Below are positions 8,249 to 16,584 of a DNA stretch of 64,000 bases, piece by piece. Below the pieces are notes generated by a model. The model saw nothing but the letters and a program-made list of their open reading frames with translations, did no database searches and was not told the origin of the DNA. This DNA is from Pseudomonadota bacterium (GTDB lineage Bacteria > Bdellovibrionota > UBA1018). Position numbers and translations under genes: made by a program. The stretch spans positions 444,408 to 508,407 of the forward strand of contig JAIXQO010000004.1 of assembly GCA_027485695.1 (NCBI GenBank), written 5' to 3'. The first letter of the stretch is position 1. Every line of letters begins with the position of its first letter.

Positions 8249-10074
8249 TGGGAATTTGCCTGAAACCCACGATCACGGAAACGCTGCTCGAACGGTGCAA
8301 GACCACGCCGGATCAAGTGGGTTATCGTTTCAAGAGCGTGGGCTCGTGGCACTCGATCACTTACGCGGAGTTTTTCGAGGAGATCGAACTGACCGCGTTC
8401 GGCCTGATGGAAATCGGAGTCGAACGTCAGACCAAAATCGGTCTATTCAGCCGGACCCAGTATCACTGGCTAACGACGGATCTCGCAATCTTGAGCTGTA
8501 ACGGAATTTCAGTTCCCATTCACCACACCTACACGGCACGTGACGCCGCTTACGTCGTCAATCATTCGGAAATCGCTTATCTATTCCTGCAGGGTCGAGA
8601 TGCATGGGAGAAACTCTCGGGTGAATGGAAACGCATGCCGAATCTTCGCGCCGTCATCCTACTTGATGACGACCGACCTGAGCCGCCCACGGGGATTCCG
8701 TTCGATCTATTGACTCTCGCCGATCTCCGCGAAAAAGGCTTAGCCAGAAAAACTCGCTCTCCCGAAGAAATGCGCGATCGCATCCGAGGCACCCGGCTCG
8801 ATGAACCTTTCTCGATTTGCTACACATCGGCTACGACCGGCGATCCCAAAGGCGCCGTCCTCACCCACCAGAGCTTGATGAGCGTACTTCAGGACTGCGT
8901 GGAGCTGTTCAAAAATTCGATCGAACCCGATCACGAAGAGCTGCTCACGTTCCTGCCTTTTTCGCACATCATCGGACGTCTCGAAGGACTCAGTTCGCTC
9001 GTGTTCGGTTGGAAACTCAATTTCGCGGAAAACGTCGAGCATCTGAATCTGCACCTTAAAGAAGTCAAACCCACGGTACTTTTCACAGTACCGAGGATTT
9101 TCGATCGCGCGTTTCAACAAATTACCGAAGCGTTACCAAAACTTTCGTGGATCGAACGCAAAGTATTCAACGTTGGATTCACCACCTCTAAGGTCCTCCG
9201 CTCAAGCCTCAGGCGTTATCCAGGTGCCGATCGACTGGGACGAATGGTGCAACCGTATTATCAAAAAATGATTCTCAACCGCGTTTCCGAAGCATTTGGC
9301 GGACGCTTGCGTTTCGCGGTCTGTGGAGGCGCACCACTCTCCAAGGAGACGGCGGATTTCTTCTATGCGCTCGGCATTCTTATTCTCGAAGGTTATGGCC
9401 TGACGGAAACTTGCGCTCCAGTCACGATCAATACACCTAAACAGTTTCGTTTCGGCAGTGTGGGGAAACCGCTCCCGGAAGTCGAGATCAAGATCCTCGA
9501 TGACGGTGAGATCCTGATCCGGACCCGAAAACTATTCACGCATTACTACAACGACGCGGAAGAAACCGAACGCTCACTCATTGATGGTTGGTTTCACACC
9601 GGCGACGTCGGATTCCTTGATCCTGACGGATATCTACACATCACGGATCGCAAAAAAGATTTGATCATCCTGTCGGGCGGAAAAAACATCTCCCCTCAGC
9701 GCATCGAAAACCGGATGAAAAAATCCATTCCGCTCATCCAGGATTTCGTGGTCATCGGTGATCAGAAAAAACACCTCGCCGCGCTCGTTACTCTCTCGAG
9801 CGAGGAAGCGGTCCGAGTCGCTGAGCGCTCTTCCATTCTTTTCGATAGCGAAGCGAACCTGTCTCAACATCCCAAGATCCGACAGAAACTCTCCGAGCAG
9901 ATCGACGAAGTGAACCGCACACTCTCTCGACCTGAACGAATCAAGCGATTCCTGATTCTACCGGAGCCATTTACTACCGAAGGTGGTGAGCTCACGGTAT
10001 CGATGAAGGTGCGACGCAATCGAATCTTGAGAAAATTTCACAATGAAATCGAGCACTTATTCAAAGAGGATTGA
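8248..10074 (+). CDS. Long-chain acyl-CoA synthetase (AMP-forming, FAA1/FadD15 type)
   Basis: 608 residues from a GTG that overlaps the smpB stop by one base. It activates fatty acids to acyl-CoA through an acyl-adenylate. Seen: the P-loop-like YTSATTGDPKGAVLTH (about residue 192), FLPFSHIIGRLEG, the GYGLTETCAP adenine-binding motif, the GWFHTGDVG loop and DRKKDLIILSGGKNISP, the hinge and catalytic region. The ~600-residue length and the internal insert fit the long-chain type rather than acetyl-CoA synthetase. It may work with the FadL-like porin upstream; chain-length preference cannot be read from sequence. Confidence 0.93.
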   Translation: MGICLKPTITETLLERCKTTPDQVGYRFKSVGSWHSITYAEFFEEIELTAFGLMEIGVERQTKIGLFSRTQYHWLTTDLAILSCNGISVPIHHTYTARDAAYVVNHSEIAYLFLQGRDAWEKLSGEWKRMPNLRAVILLDDDRPEPPTGIPFDLLTLADLREKGLARKTRSPEEMRDRIRGTRLDEPFSICYTSATTGDPKGAVLTHQSLMSVLQDCVELFKNSIEPDHEELLTFLPFSHIIGRLEGLSSLVFGWKLNFAENVEHLNLHLKEVKPTVLFTVPRIFDRAFQQITEALPKLSWIERKVFNVGFTTSKVLRSSLRRYPGADRLGRMVQPYYQKMILNRVSEAFGGRLRFAVCGGAPLSKETADFFYALGILILEGYGLTETCAPVTINTPKQFRFGSVGKPLPEVEIKILDDGEILIRTRKLFTHYYNDAEETERSLIDGWFHTGDVGFLDPDGYLHITDRKKDLIILSGGKNISPQRIENRMKKSIPLIQDFVVIGDQKKHLAALVTLSSEEAVRVAERSSILFDSEANLSQHPKIRQKLSEQIDEVNRTLSRPERIKRFLILPEPFTTEGGELTVSMKVRRNRILRKFHNEIEHLFKED

Positions 10075-10140
10075 CGAACAGTCTTCTTTTCGGTAGTGGT
10101 AAGAGTTCAAATTTAATATCCATCCGCAGCAGAGGTTCCT

Positions 10141-10368
10141 ATGGCACGCGTGACCATCGAAGATTGTCTGGAAAACGTAGATAACATGTATGAGCTGGTC
10201 CACTTGGCAACCAAGCGTTCCCGCCAGATCTACAAAGGATCAAACGCTCTCGTGAAGAGCAAGAACCGCACGATCGTCACCTCGCTCCGCGAGATCGCTG
10301 CCGGTCGCGTGAAAGCCGAATACGCACAAGCGAGCGACGACGCTGATATGCCGCCAGTCGCGAACTAA
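10141..10368 (+). CDS. rpoZ: RNA polymerase omega subunit
   Basis: 75 residues, normal for omega. It helps assemble beta-prime into core RNA polymerase and is part of the ppGpp site in proteobacteria. Seen: MARVTIEDCLENVDNMYELV, the ATKRSRQI motif and the ALREIAAG-like SLREIAAGRV. A GAGG ribosome binding site precedes the ATG by about seven bases. A strong intrinsic terminator starts 24 bases after the stop codon. Confidence 0.95.
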   Translation: MARVTIEDCLENVDNMYELVHLATKRSRQIYKGSNALVKSKNRTIVTSLREIAAGRVKAEYAQASDDADMPPVAN

Positions 10369-10392
10369 CGATCCAGCCTTAAAATACAAAAA

Positions 10393-10431
10393 CGCAGCCG
10401 AGTCTCACGATTCGGCTGCGTTTTGCTTTTT
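10393..10431. terminator. Bidirectional intrinsic terminator between rpoZ and lon
   Basis: CGCAGCCGAGTC and GATTCGGCTGCG form a 12-bp stem with one G-U pair and a TCAC loop. It is followed by TTTTGCTTTTT on the plus strand and TTTTTGTATTTT on the minus strand, so it can end both rightward rpoZ and leftward lon transcripts. Confidence 0.9.
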
Positions 10432-10458
10432 GGAAGTCTTACCAAATAGACAACAACA

Positions 10459-13068
10459 TCAAATGGACGAACGCGTCGGACGAGTCACGATTCCTTTTTT
10501 TCGAGTGTTCGCGGATTTCACGAGTTTCTCTTTCGTCTTCAGAACCGCTTTTTTGGCTCGGCTCTTCGCCTTAACCGACACGGCGCCTTCGGCTGGCTCC
10601 AGCGCCCACTCGAATACTTCTTCGACTCGGGAGGCGTAGCGGATCTTCAATTCTCGAAGTGCGTGTTCAGGAACTTCTTTGACGTCTTTCTCGTTCAGTT
10701 TCGGCAAGATCACTTCGGTGATGCCCGCACGTCGAGCCGCCAGAAGTTTTTCTTTGATGCCACCGACTGGAAGCACCTTACCGACGAGAGAAAGCTCACC
10801 CGTCATTGCAAGCTTGCGTTTCACTCTACGACCGGTGAACAGCGAATACAGACTGGTTGCCATCGTCACGCCCGCGCTTGGACCGTCCTTAGGAATGGCT
10901 CCTGCCGGAATGTGTAAGTGCACGTCGTTTTCTTTGAGATAATCTCGATCAAGTTTCTTCTCTTGGCCAAGTTTCTTCTTCACATAGGTCCAGGCGATCG
11001 CCGCGCTCTCCGTCATGACGTTGCCCATCTGACCGGTCAACTTGAGTTGACCGCTACCGAGCAAGTCCGTCGACTCGATGAACAAGATATCACCGCCGGC
11101 TGCCGTCCAGGCCAGTCCGGTGACTACACCCGGTGCGGTCGTACGTTCGGCAATCTCGTTGTAGTAGCGTTTAGGTCCCAGCCATTCTTCGAGTTCGTTT
11201 TCACGGACGACGATCTTGGAACGTAGCTGCGATTTCACACGTGCTTCGGATTCCTGGACAATCGCTGCGGCCGCTTTTCGACAAATCTTCGCAACAATCA
11301 ATTGCAACTGACGAAGACCCGGCTCGCGCGCGTAGTCTTGCATCATGCGACGGATAGCCGTTTTCTCGAATCGGATCTGTGATGGTTTCAGGCCATGCTT
11401 TTCAATTTCGCGCGGTATTACATAGCGGGTAGCGATGTCTTCTTTTTCCTCTAGGATGTAACCGGGGAGTTCGATCACTTCCATGCGGTCCAAGAGAGGA
11501 GCGGGAATAGTCGAAAGCGAGTTCGCCGTTGCGATGAACAAGACCTTGGACAGATCGAACGGTACATCGAGATAATGGTCGATGAACTGCGAGTTTTGTT
11601 CGGGGTCGAGTACCTCAAGCAATGCCGAAGCGGGATCACCTTGAAAACTCGCTCCCAACTTATCGATCTCATCGAGCATCAGAACCGCGTTCTTGGAACC
11701 GGCGCGGCGGACGGCGTTGATCACCTTGCCCGGAAGCGCACCAATGTAAGTCCTTCGGTGGCCTTTGATCTCGGCCTCATCGCGCATCCCACCGAGAGAG
11801 AATCGGTAGAAGTTACGACCAATGGCCCGTGCGATTGATTTTCCGATCGAGGTCTTTCCGACGCCCGGAGGACCGACCAAGCAAATGATCGAGCCTTTGG
11901 GGTCGTTCTTGAGTTTACGAACGGCGAGGAACTCGATGATGCGGTCTTTGACTTTTTCTAAGCCGTAATGATCGTCGTCGAGAATCCTGCGCGCATCTCC
12001 GAGATTCAATTGATCGGAGGTCTCGATATTCCAGGGTAGACTGCACAACGTTTCGAGGTAATTCCTCGTCAGGTTGTACTCAGGCGAGTTATCGGAGATC
12101 GACTCGAACTTATCCAGCTCTTCGAGCGCGACTTTCTTGACCTCATCCGGCATTCCTGCCGCTTCGATTCGTTCGCGGAACGTCTGCGCGGCTTTCTCCT
12201 TGCCGTCGACTTCCTGGCCGAGTTCTTTTTTAATGCTCTTGAGTTGTTCCTTCAGGAAAAACTCCCGCTGCATTTGCGTGAGCTTTTGATTCACCTCATC
12301 CGAAATGCGTTTCTGCACGTCGGCGACGTCTTGTTCGCGACGCAAATGGAGCAGCAAAGTTTCGAAGCGTTTTTTGACCGAAAGGATTTCCAGGAATTCC
12401 TGGGCGCTTTCTTTTGGCAGGGCGAGCGCGAACGCGACCAAGTCGGCAATCGTGCCCGGACCGGGAGCGTTGATCATCGCCAAGCGCATTTCTTCGGTAA
12501 AAAACGGATTGGACTCCGACAACCGTTTTACGTTTTGAATCACGCTCCGAGTGAGCGCGTCCATCTCAGTCGACTTCTCGACTTGATCCTCGAGATATTC
12601 GGTCTCCACGACGATGTACGGATGCTCCGAAAGCGTTTTTTTGCGGCGGAATCGTTTGATGCTGTGGACGAGCAAGTTCACAGAGCCATCCGGCATCTTG
12701 AGGCGTTTTAGGATCTTCACGACCACGCCATACTCAAACAACTCATCTGGAGTGACCTTGTCGGATAGCTCGTCATTTTTGGTGACGATCACACCCAAGA
12801 ATCGGTTGCGATTAATCGCTTCTTCGACCGTAGCGACAAAACGTGGCTCGAACACCATGATCGGCGCCATCAGGGTCGGAAAAATAATCGGGCTGTTCGT
12901 CGGTAGAACAAAAAGATTGGGCGGTAGGACTTGATCCGGGAGGATCAATCCTTTACCGGAATCGGAGGTCGATTCACCGGACGGCGCGGGTAGGTCACCT
13001 ATAGATGAAAAAGCCGGGCCTGGCTCTCGGTTAAGATAGGATTTGCGGTCGTTGTTTTCTTCAGACAT
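10459..13068 (-). CDS. lon: ATP-dependent protease Lon with extended termini
   Basis: 869 residues, longer than the ~780-820 norm. Order: a ~55-residue Ser/Pro-rich N-terminal extension, the Lon substrate-binding domain (to ~250), a coiled coil (QMQREFFLKEQLKSIKKELG), AAA+ ATPase with Walker A GPPGVGKTS and Walker B VLMLDEIDK, and the protease domain with the Ser-Lys dyad (KDGPSAGVT, Ser731; GGIKEKLLAA, Lys774). The last ~40 residues are a lysine- and arginine-rich tail not usual in Lon; it could bind DNA or polyphosphate, but that is inference. It degrades misfolded and regulatory proteins in the cytoplasm. It ends toward the shared terminator. Confidence 0.97.
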   Translation of the reverse strand: MSEENNDRKSYLNREPGPAFSSIGDLPAPSGESTSDSGKGLILPDQVLPPNLFVLPTNSPIIFPTLMAPIMVFEPRFVATVEEAINRNRFLGVIVTKNDELSDKVTPDELFEYGVVVKILKRLKMPDGSVNLLVHSIKRFRRKKTLSEHPYIVVETEYLEDQVEKSTEMDALTRSVIQNVKRLSESNPFFTEEMRLAMINAPGPGTIADLVAFALALPKESAQEFLEILSVKKRFETLLLHLRREQDVADVQKRISDEVNQKLTQMQREFFLKEQLKSIKKELGQEVDGKEKAAQTFRERIEAAGMPDEVKKVALEELDKFESISDNSPEYNLTRNYLETLCSLPWNIETSDQLNLGDARRILDDDHYGLEKVKDRIIEFLAVRKLKNDPKGSIICLVGPPGVGKTSIGKSIARAIGRNFYRFSLGGMRDEAEIKGHRRTYIGALPGKVINAVRRAGSKNAVLMLDEIDKLGASFQGDPASALLEVLDPEQNSQFIDHYLDVPFDLSKVLFIATANSLSTIPAPLLDRMEVIELPGYILEEKEDIATRYVIPREIEKHGLKPSQIRFEKTAIRRMMQDYAREPGLRQLQLIVAKICRKAAAAIVQESEARVKSQLRSKIVVRENELEEWLGPKRYYNEIAERTTAPGVVTGLAWTAAGGDILFIESTDLLGSGQLKLTGQMGNVMTESAAIAWTYVKKKLGQEKKLDRDYLKENDVHLHIPAGAIPKDGPSAGVTMATSLYSLFTGRRVKRKLAMTGELSLVGKVLPVGGIKEKLLAARRAGITEVILPKLNEKDVKEVPEHALRELKIRYASRVEEVFEWALEPAEGAVSVKAKSRAKKAVLKTKEKLVKSANTRKKGIVTRPTRSSI

Positions 13069-13163
13069 TGGGCCACCTTACGTTGTTTTTAAGATGGGTC
13101 CGAAACCGCGATTGGCAAGGTCGGATTTCAAAATCCGCCCCGAAGAACTTTGCAGGCTATTGA

Positions 13164-13772
13164 TTATTCAGGAGTTTCCTCGCCCCCAAAAGTGCGCTCA
13201 ACGGAATCAAGTGATTCTTCGCGGATCTTTTTGACCGAATGAGCCGCTGTCGAACCAGGCATGACGACGTCTTTGATATCGATCACGATTCGATTGGGCG
13301 AAGTGAGATAGAAAATCTCGATGGGGTAGCCGTCCTTCATCCGGAGCGTAAAACTCCAGCTCTCTTCATCGATTTTCGGATAGAGATCGATCGAGCGGAC
13401 GAGCGCGCTTTTCGTAAATGCTTTTTTGATGTTCTCCGGAGAAAACGACGGTTTGGTCTTGCCGTTCAGCGTGAAAACGATTCGTTTCTGATCCGGCTCA
13501 AGCGCCGCATGAAACGCGGGAATCGTTGCACCGTCGACATCGAGCACGACGCGCTCATAACCGGGATTCTTGGATCGACGGATATTCGAAACATAACCAC
13601 CGATCGCTCCACCCTCTCCGCCTTCGATGACACCTTCACGAACGTAGACCTGCGTTTTCTTCGGCTCCGCTCGGTACATGGGAGTCTTGGCAATCGCGGC
13701 TTGGGAGGTAGACATCATCAAAAGAAAAAGGAGCATATACCCTATTAAACAGTGATGGAGGAACAGGCTCAA
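13164..13772 (-). CDS. Secreted AMIN-like domain protein
   Basis: 202 residues from a TTG overlapping the upstream stop (TTGA). An internal ATG at 13736 would give a tidier signal peptide (MLLFLLMMSTSQA) and may be the true start. After a short linker, residues about 60-175 read VSNIRRSKNPGYERVVLDVDG, then ...KRIVFTLNGK and ...SPNRIVIDIKDV, the beta-strand pattern of AMIN domains, which place proteins at the cell wall or outer membrane (for example in AmiC and PilQ). No amidase domain is attached. It is probably cotranscribed with the gene upstream. Role is likely periplasmic localisation or binding; this is inferred from the fold. Confidence 0.7.
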   Translation of the reverse strand: MSLFLHHCLIGYMLLFLLMMSTSQAAIAKTPMYRAEPKKTQVYVREGVIEGGEGGAIGGYVSNIRRSKNPGYERVVLDVDGATIPAFHAALEPDQKRIVFTLNGKTKPSFSPENIKKAFTKSALVRSIDLYPKIDEESWSFTLRMKDGYPIEIFYLTSPNRIVIDIKDVVMPGSTAAHSVKKIREESLDSVERTFGGEETPE

Positions 13773-14533
13773 GGACGTTTCTTGGAACGTGCGCGCAGAT
13801 AGAACAACAATCCGAAGAAAGCGCCTAAGTAGATGAGAAATCGACTCGGTTTCCGCTCAGCTGATTCGCTCTCTCGGTGTTCAGCTCCCACTGTTGCCGT
13901 CGGGGTCGGCGAAGACCGGGAAACCGTCATTTTCCCGACTGTACTCGGAGCCGTCTGAGGCTCCAGGAGCGAACGACTCGGTTGCGCTGGTTCAACGGTC
14001 TTTTTGGCTGGATTCTCGATACGCTGCTTGAACTCGGCGAGTGTCAGCGATTTCGCGTTTCCCATGGACGGCCCTTGGAGAGCAGGTCCTTTGAGGATGC
14101 GTTCACCGTTCGGTCCTTCCTGAACCTCGAGCTTGCCCATCATCATGTTTTGGATCGGGTAGGACGTCTCTCCCCGATCTTGCGCCGGCTCACCTAGAAA
14201 CACGACGATGTCCTCGTCTCTTTTGAATCGAGCGGTACCGGAGATCTCTAGCGACACGCCGTCTTTCTCGCCGCCGATTTCACGCACGATGATTTTTTCC
14301 GGAAGATCGGTGCCTTTTAGAGATTCCGTGAGCGAGAGTTCAGTGTAAGTAAAAAGCTGCGTCGAACCATCCGCGTTCTTACCCCAATCTGAATAAGAGC
14401 GAATTACTTTGGCTCGAGCGATCGATGGCGTCGCGGCGATCGCGTCGTTCAGATCGACCGGATAAAACTGACTCGCACTCGCACTGATGGGAGCCAGGAG
14501 CGACAGTAGTAATAAGTTCGGATGCGGGTTCAC
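13769..14533 (-). CDS. Secreted protein with C-terminal membrane anchor
   Basis: About 254 residues if it starts at the GTG at 14533, which puts a signal peptide (NLLLLSLLAPISASAS) at the N-terminus. An in-frame ATG at 14569 and a longer frame to 14638 exist, but the longest would overlap the divergent dehydrogenase. No good ribosome binding site marks any of them. The mature part (to ~150) is strand-rich with TELSLTESLKGTDLP and DEDIVVFLGEP; it resembles proteins annotated only as hypothetical in related bacteria. A Pro/Ser/Thr-rich linker leads to a hydrophobic segment (FLIYLGAFFGLLFYL) and a basic RARSKKRP tail, the layout of a C-terminal sorting or stop-transfer signal. Function unknown. 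Confidence 0.7.
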   Translation of the reverse strand: MNPHPNLLLLSLLAPISASASQFYPVDLNDAIAATPSIARAKVIRSYSDWGKNADGSTQLFTYTELSLTESLKGTDLPEKIIVREIGGEKDGVSLEISGTARFKRDEDIVVFLGEPAQDRGETSYPIQNMMMGKLEVQEGPNGERILKGPALQGPSMGNAKSLTLAEFKQRIENPAKKTVEPAQPSRSLLEPQTAPSTVGKMTVSRSSPTPTATVGAEHRESESAERKPSRFLIYLGAFFGLLFYLRARSKKRP

Positions 14534-14622
14534 ATTTTCATTTTGATCGATAAACTGCAGTCGATCCATAGAAATCGCGGAGAGGATGACAGCTCGATCC
14601 GACCGGCATAGAGTAGAAATCC

Positions 14623-15498
14623 ATGAGCGCACCCTCAAGAAACATTCTACTCACCGGTTCATCCAGCGGTTTCGGTAAACTCACCGCAAAGGTCCTTCTA
14701 GAACAGCCACAAAATCGCGTGATCAACGTGATTCGAGGCGGACGGTCGCGGGCGGAGAGTATTTTCGGAGCGGAGTCGCTCGCGCGATGGGGGGATCGAT
14801 TTCAGGTACTGGACCTTGACCTCGCTTCTCGTTGGGAAATCGAAGAAGTAAAAAATAAAATCCGATCCCTCTGTGGAGGACGAATCGACGTCCTCATCAA
14901 TAACGCCGGATACGGGCAACTCGGGCCGATCAGCGAACAGGATATTGGCAAAGTCCGTGAGCAGTTCGAGGTGAATTTTTTCTCGGTGATTGCACTTACC
15001 CAGGCATGCATCCCTTTCTTGCGCGAAACGCGCGGACGGATCTTGAACGTCAGTTCGATCTGCGGGCTCGTGGCATTTCCGTTCTACGCCGCCTATGGCG
15101 CGAGCAAATTCGCACTCGAGGCCTATACCGAGTCGCTCCAGTACGAAGTTGATGCCTGGGGAATTCAGACCTGTCTCATTGAACCGGGTTCTTTTAAAAC
15201 CGGTTTCAGCGCCAGGTCCGCCCAAGCACTCGAGGAGTCAGCCGCACGTCCGGTCGGATCGTTCGCGGAACAAGAGCGCTCACTTGCCCGTTTCCTAGAA
15301 GCGAAACGCGGACTCGCCGGATCTCCCGAAAAAGTCGTGCGGCTCCTCGTGCGACTGACTGACGAGGAGTCCATTCCGCAACGAGTGTTGGTCGGATTCG
15401 ATGCTCGTCTCTTCGCCTTTTTGCACTGGATGCTTCCAAACGTGGTTTGGCGCGTGATCATGAGAATCGCGTATCGCAAAATGACCGGTACGCGATGA
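14623..15498 (+). CDS. Short-chain dehydrogenase/reductase (classical SDR)
   Basis: 291 residues. The NAD(P)-binding loop LLTGSSSGFGKLTAK, the NNAGYGQLGP motif, the catalytic serine in ILNVSSICG and Y-x-x-x-K in YAAYGASKFALE are all present, as is the PG motif after the active site (LIEPGSFKTGF). The length and the GFG glycine motif fit classical SDRs of the retinol dehydrogenase/oxidoreductase type. The substrate cannot be read from sequence. It is divergent from the secreted-protein gene, with start codons about 90 bases apart. Confidence 0.92.
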   Translation: MSAPSRNILLTGSSSGFGKLTAKVLLEQPQNRVINVIRGGRSRAESIFGAESLARWGDRFQVLDLDLASRWEIEEVKNKIRSLCGGRIDVLINNAGYGQLGPISEQDIGKVREQFEVNFFSVIALTQACIPFLRETRGRILNVSSICGLVAFPFYAAYGASKFALEAYTESLQYEVDAWGIQTCLIEPGSFKTGFSARSAQALEESAARPVGSFAEQERSLARFLEAKRGLAGSPEKVVRLLVRLTDEESIPQRVLVGFDARLFAFLHWMLPNVVWRVIMRIAYRKMTGTR

Positions 15499-15614
15499 GG
15501 TCCACACGATAGACCCATGCGCTCAAGCGACGCTTCTAAGTTAGTCGTCTTCAAACACCGCTTAAAAATTTGGATCGCCCGGTTTATTCATCGAAAGAAT
15601 CGGTGGATAATAAT

Positions 15615-15643
15615 TTGACACGATGCGTTAGTATTGTTATCGA
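15615..15643 (+). promoter_or_regulatory. Candidate sigma70-type promoter upstream of a small ORF
   Basis: A perfect TTGACA at 15615-15620 is followed by a 17-base spacer and TATCGA at 15638. The -35 element is ideal and the -10 weak (3 of 6). It points at the small signal-peptide ORF at 15706. Confidence 0.35.
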
Positions 15644-15656
15644 GTGCCCAAATGAG

Positions 15657-15679
15657 CGGCGTTTATCGGTAAAACGCCG
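15657..15679 (+). other. Hairpin in the putative leader of the 15706 ORF
   Basis: CGGCGTTT (15657-15664) and AAACGCCG (15672-15679) form a perfect 8-bp stem with a 7-base loop, 26 bases before the TTG start. No U-tract follows, so it is not an intrinsic terminator. Confidence 0.4.
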
Positions 15680-15705
15680 GAAATTCAGAGAGGTTGGGCA
15701 TTCTC

Positions 15706-15834
15706 TTGAAACTACTGATCCGTTTAGTTTTAGGATTCGTCATTGCGCAGACTGCGCGAGCAAAAATCGTCGAGGCGTTTCACCTGGATTCGTTGGAAAA
15801 CGCTGCGTATTCGTCTAGCGAACGCTCACACTGA
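15706..15834 (+). CDS. Putative 42-residue exported peptide overlapping the motB 3' end
   Basis: A TTG at 15706 opens 42 codons whose first ~19 residues read MKLLIRLVLGFVIAQTARA: a positive n-region, a hydrophobic core and an A-x-A cleavage site, that is, a complete signal peptide. The mature part would be only ~23 residues, KIVEAFHLDSLENAAYSSS and a short end. The last 20 bases overlap the 3' end of motB on the opposite strand. Ribosome-binding support is weak: an AGAGAGG lies 13 bases upstream. It could be the surviving 5' end of a longer exported protein or a genuine small protein. It is not backed by any family I recognise. Confidence 0.35.
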   Translation: MKLLIRLVLGFVIAQTARAKIVEAFHLDSLENAAYSSSERSH

Positions 15835-16567
15835 ATTCAACTCGAGGACCGCCCGTCGCTGACGGATGGCGTTCCGACTCTTCGTCGGGTTTGCGTTTGA
15901 CCACGCTCGTTCCCACGCGCTCTTCTTCGATCAAGCGGTGATCCACTAAATATCTCGCCACGGCGACAGTACGGCTCACTTGGAATTCGTAGCTCCCGGT
16001 ATCGGTGCCGAAACTTCCACGAATATTCAATTTTCCGAGCTTCTGTTGCTTCGCGAGTCTTCCGATCTTCTCGAAGATACGAGGCGCATCTGCAGTGAAC
16101 TCATCACTGGATCCCGGCTTAAACAAATCCGCTTCGGCGACGCTGAACTTCATCACTTCGATCTGGAATTTGTCCCCACTCGAAACCACGCGCATCGCGG
16201 CCTCGGATGGATCTTCAGCCTGCGTGTTGCCGTCGAGGAGAGGACGACTCGGATCTTTGACCAGCTGCTCGGGAACTTCGCCGTCGGCACCTTTGAGCAC
16301 CGACTCGCCCGCTCCTGTTTGGTCGCCGAGCGGAACCGCTTCCTGGCTCGAAAGATCTATCCTTAGTGCCGAGGTCGGGTTGTTGAAATAGTTAGCAACC
16401 GCTGCTTTGGTTTCCTCATCGGAACCCATGAGCCACATGACCAAGAAGAAGGCCATCATAGCGGTCATGAAGTCGGCGAACGCGACCTTCCACGCACCAC
16501 CGTGGGCGCCATGCCCATGGCCTTTTTTCCTCTTGATGATGATCGGTTGTAAACCTTTGTCCGCCAT
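15815..16567 (-). CDS. motB: Flagellar stator protein MotB with divergent peptidoglycan-binding domain
   Basis: 250 residues. A basic, His/Gly-rich N-terminus is followed by the single membrane helix containing the proton-conducting Asp (AFADFMTAMMAFFLVMWLM, Asp about residue 32). A plug/linker region runs to ~130. The C-terminal OmpA-like domain ends in the family motif GGPRVEFSV. The usual GHTD-type loop that touches peptidoglycan is replaced by IRGSFGTDTGSYEFQVSR, although the S-R-T-V-A-V-A-R-Y-L helix is kept. MotB anchors the stator around the motor. It lies 17 bases downstream of motA; the two form an operon. Identity is firm; binding mode of the altered loop is open. Confidence 0.93.
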   Translation of the reverse strand: MADKGLQPIIIKRKKGHGHGAHGGAWKVAFADFMTAMMAFFLVMWLMGSDEETKAAVANYFNNPTSALRIDLSSQEAVPLGDQTGAGESVLKGADGEVPEQLVKDPSRPLLDGNTQAEDPSEAAMRVVSSGDKFQIEVMKFSVAEADLFKPGSSDEFTADAPRIFEKIGRLAKQQKLGKLNIRGSFGTDTGSYEFQVSRTVAVARYLVDHRLIEEERVGTSVVKRKPDEESERHPSATGGPRVEFSVSVR

Positions 16568-16584
16568 TTTTTATCCGATCACGG

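Noticed and set aside
8817..9059. 80-codon frame inside the acyl-CoA synthetase gene
   Set aside because: A shadow frame of an identified gene, with no support of its own.
10663..12934. Several long open frames antisense to lon
   Set aside because: They are shadows of the highly coding lon strand, lack ribosome binding sites, and have no recognisable domains.
15570..15818. 82-codon frame in the gap between the SDR gene and motB
   Set aside because: No ribosome binding site and a composition unlike a protein. The shorter frame at 15706 with a signal peptide is a better candidate.
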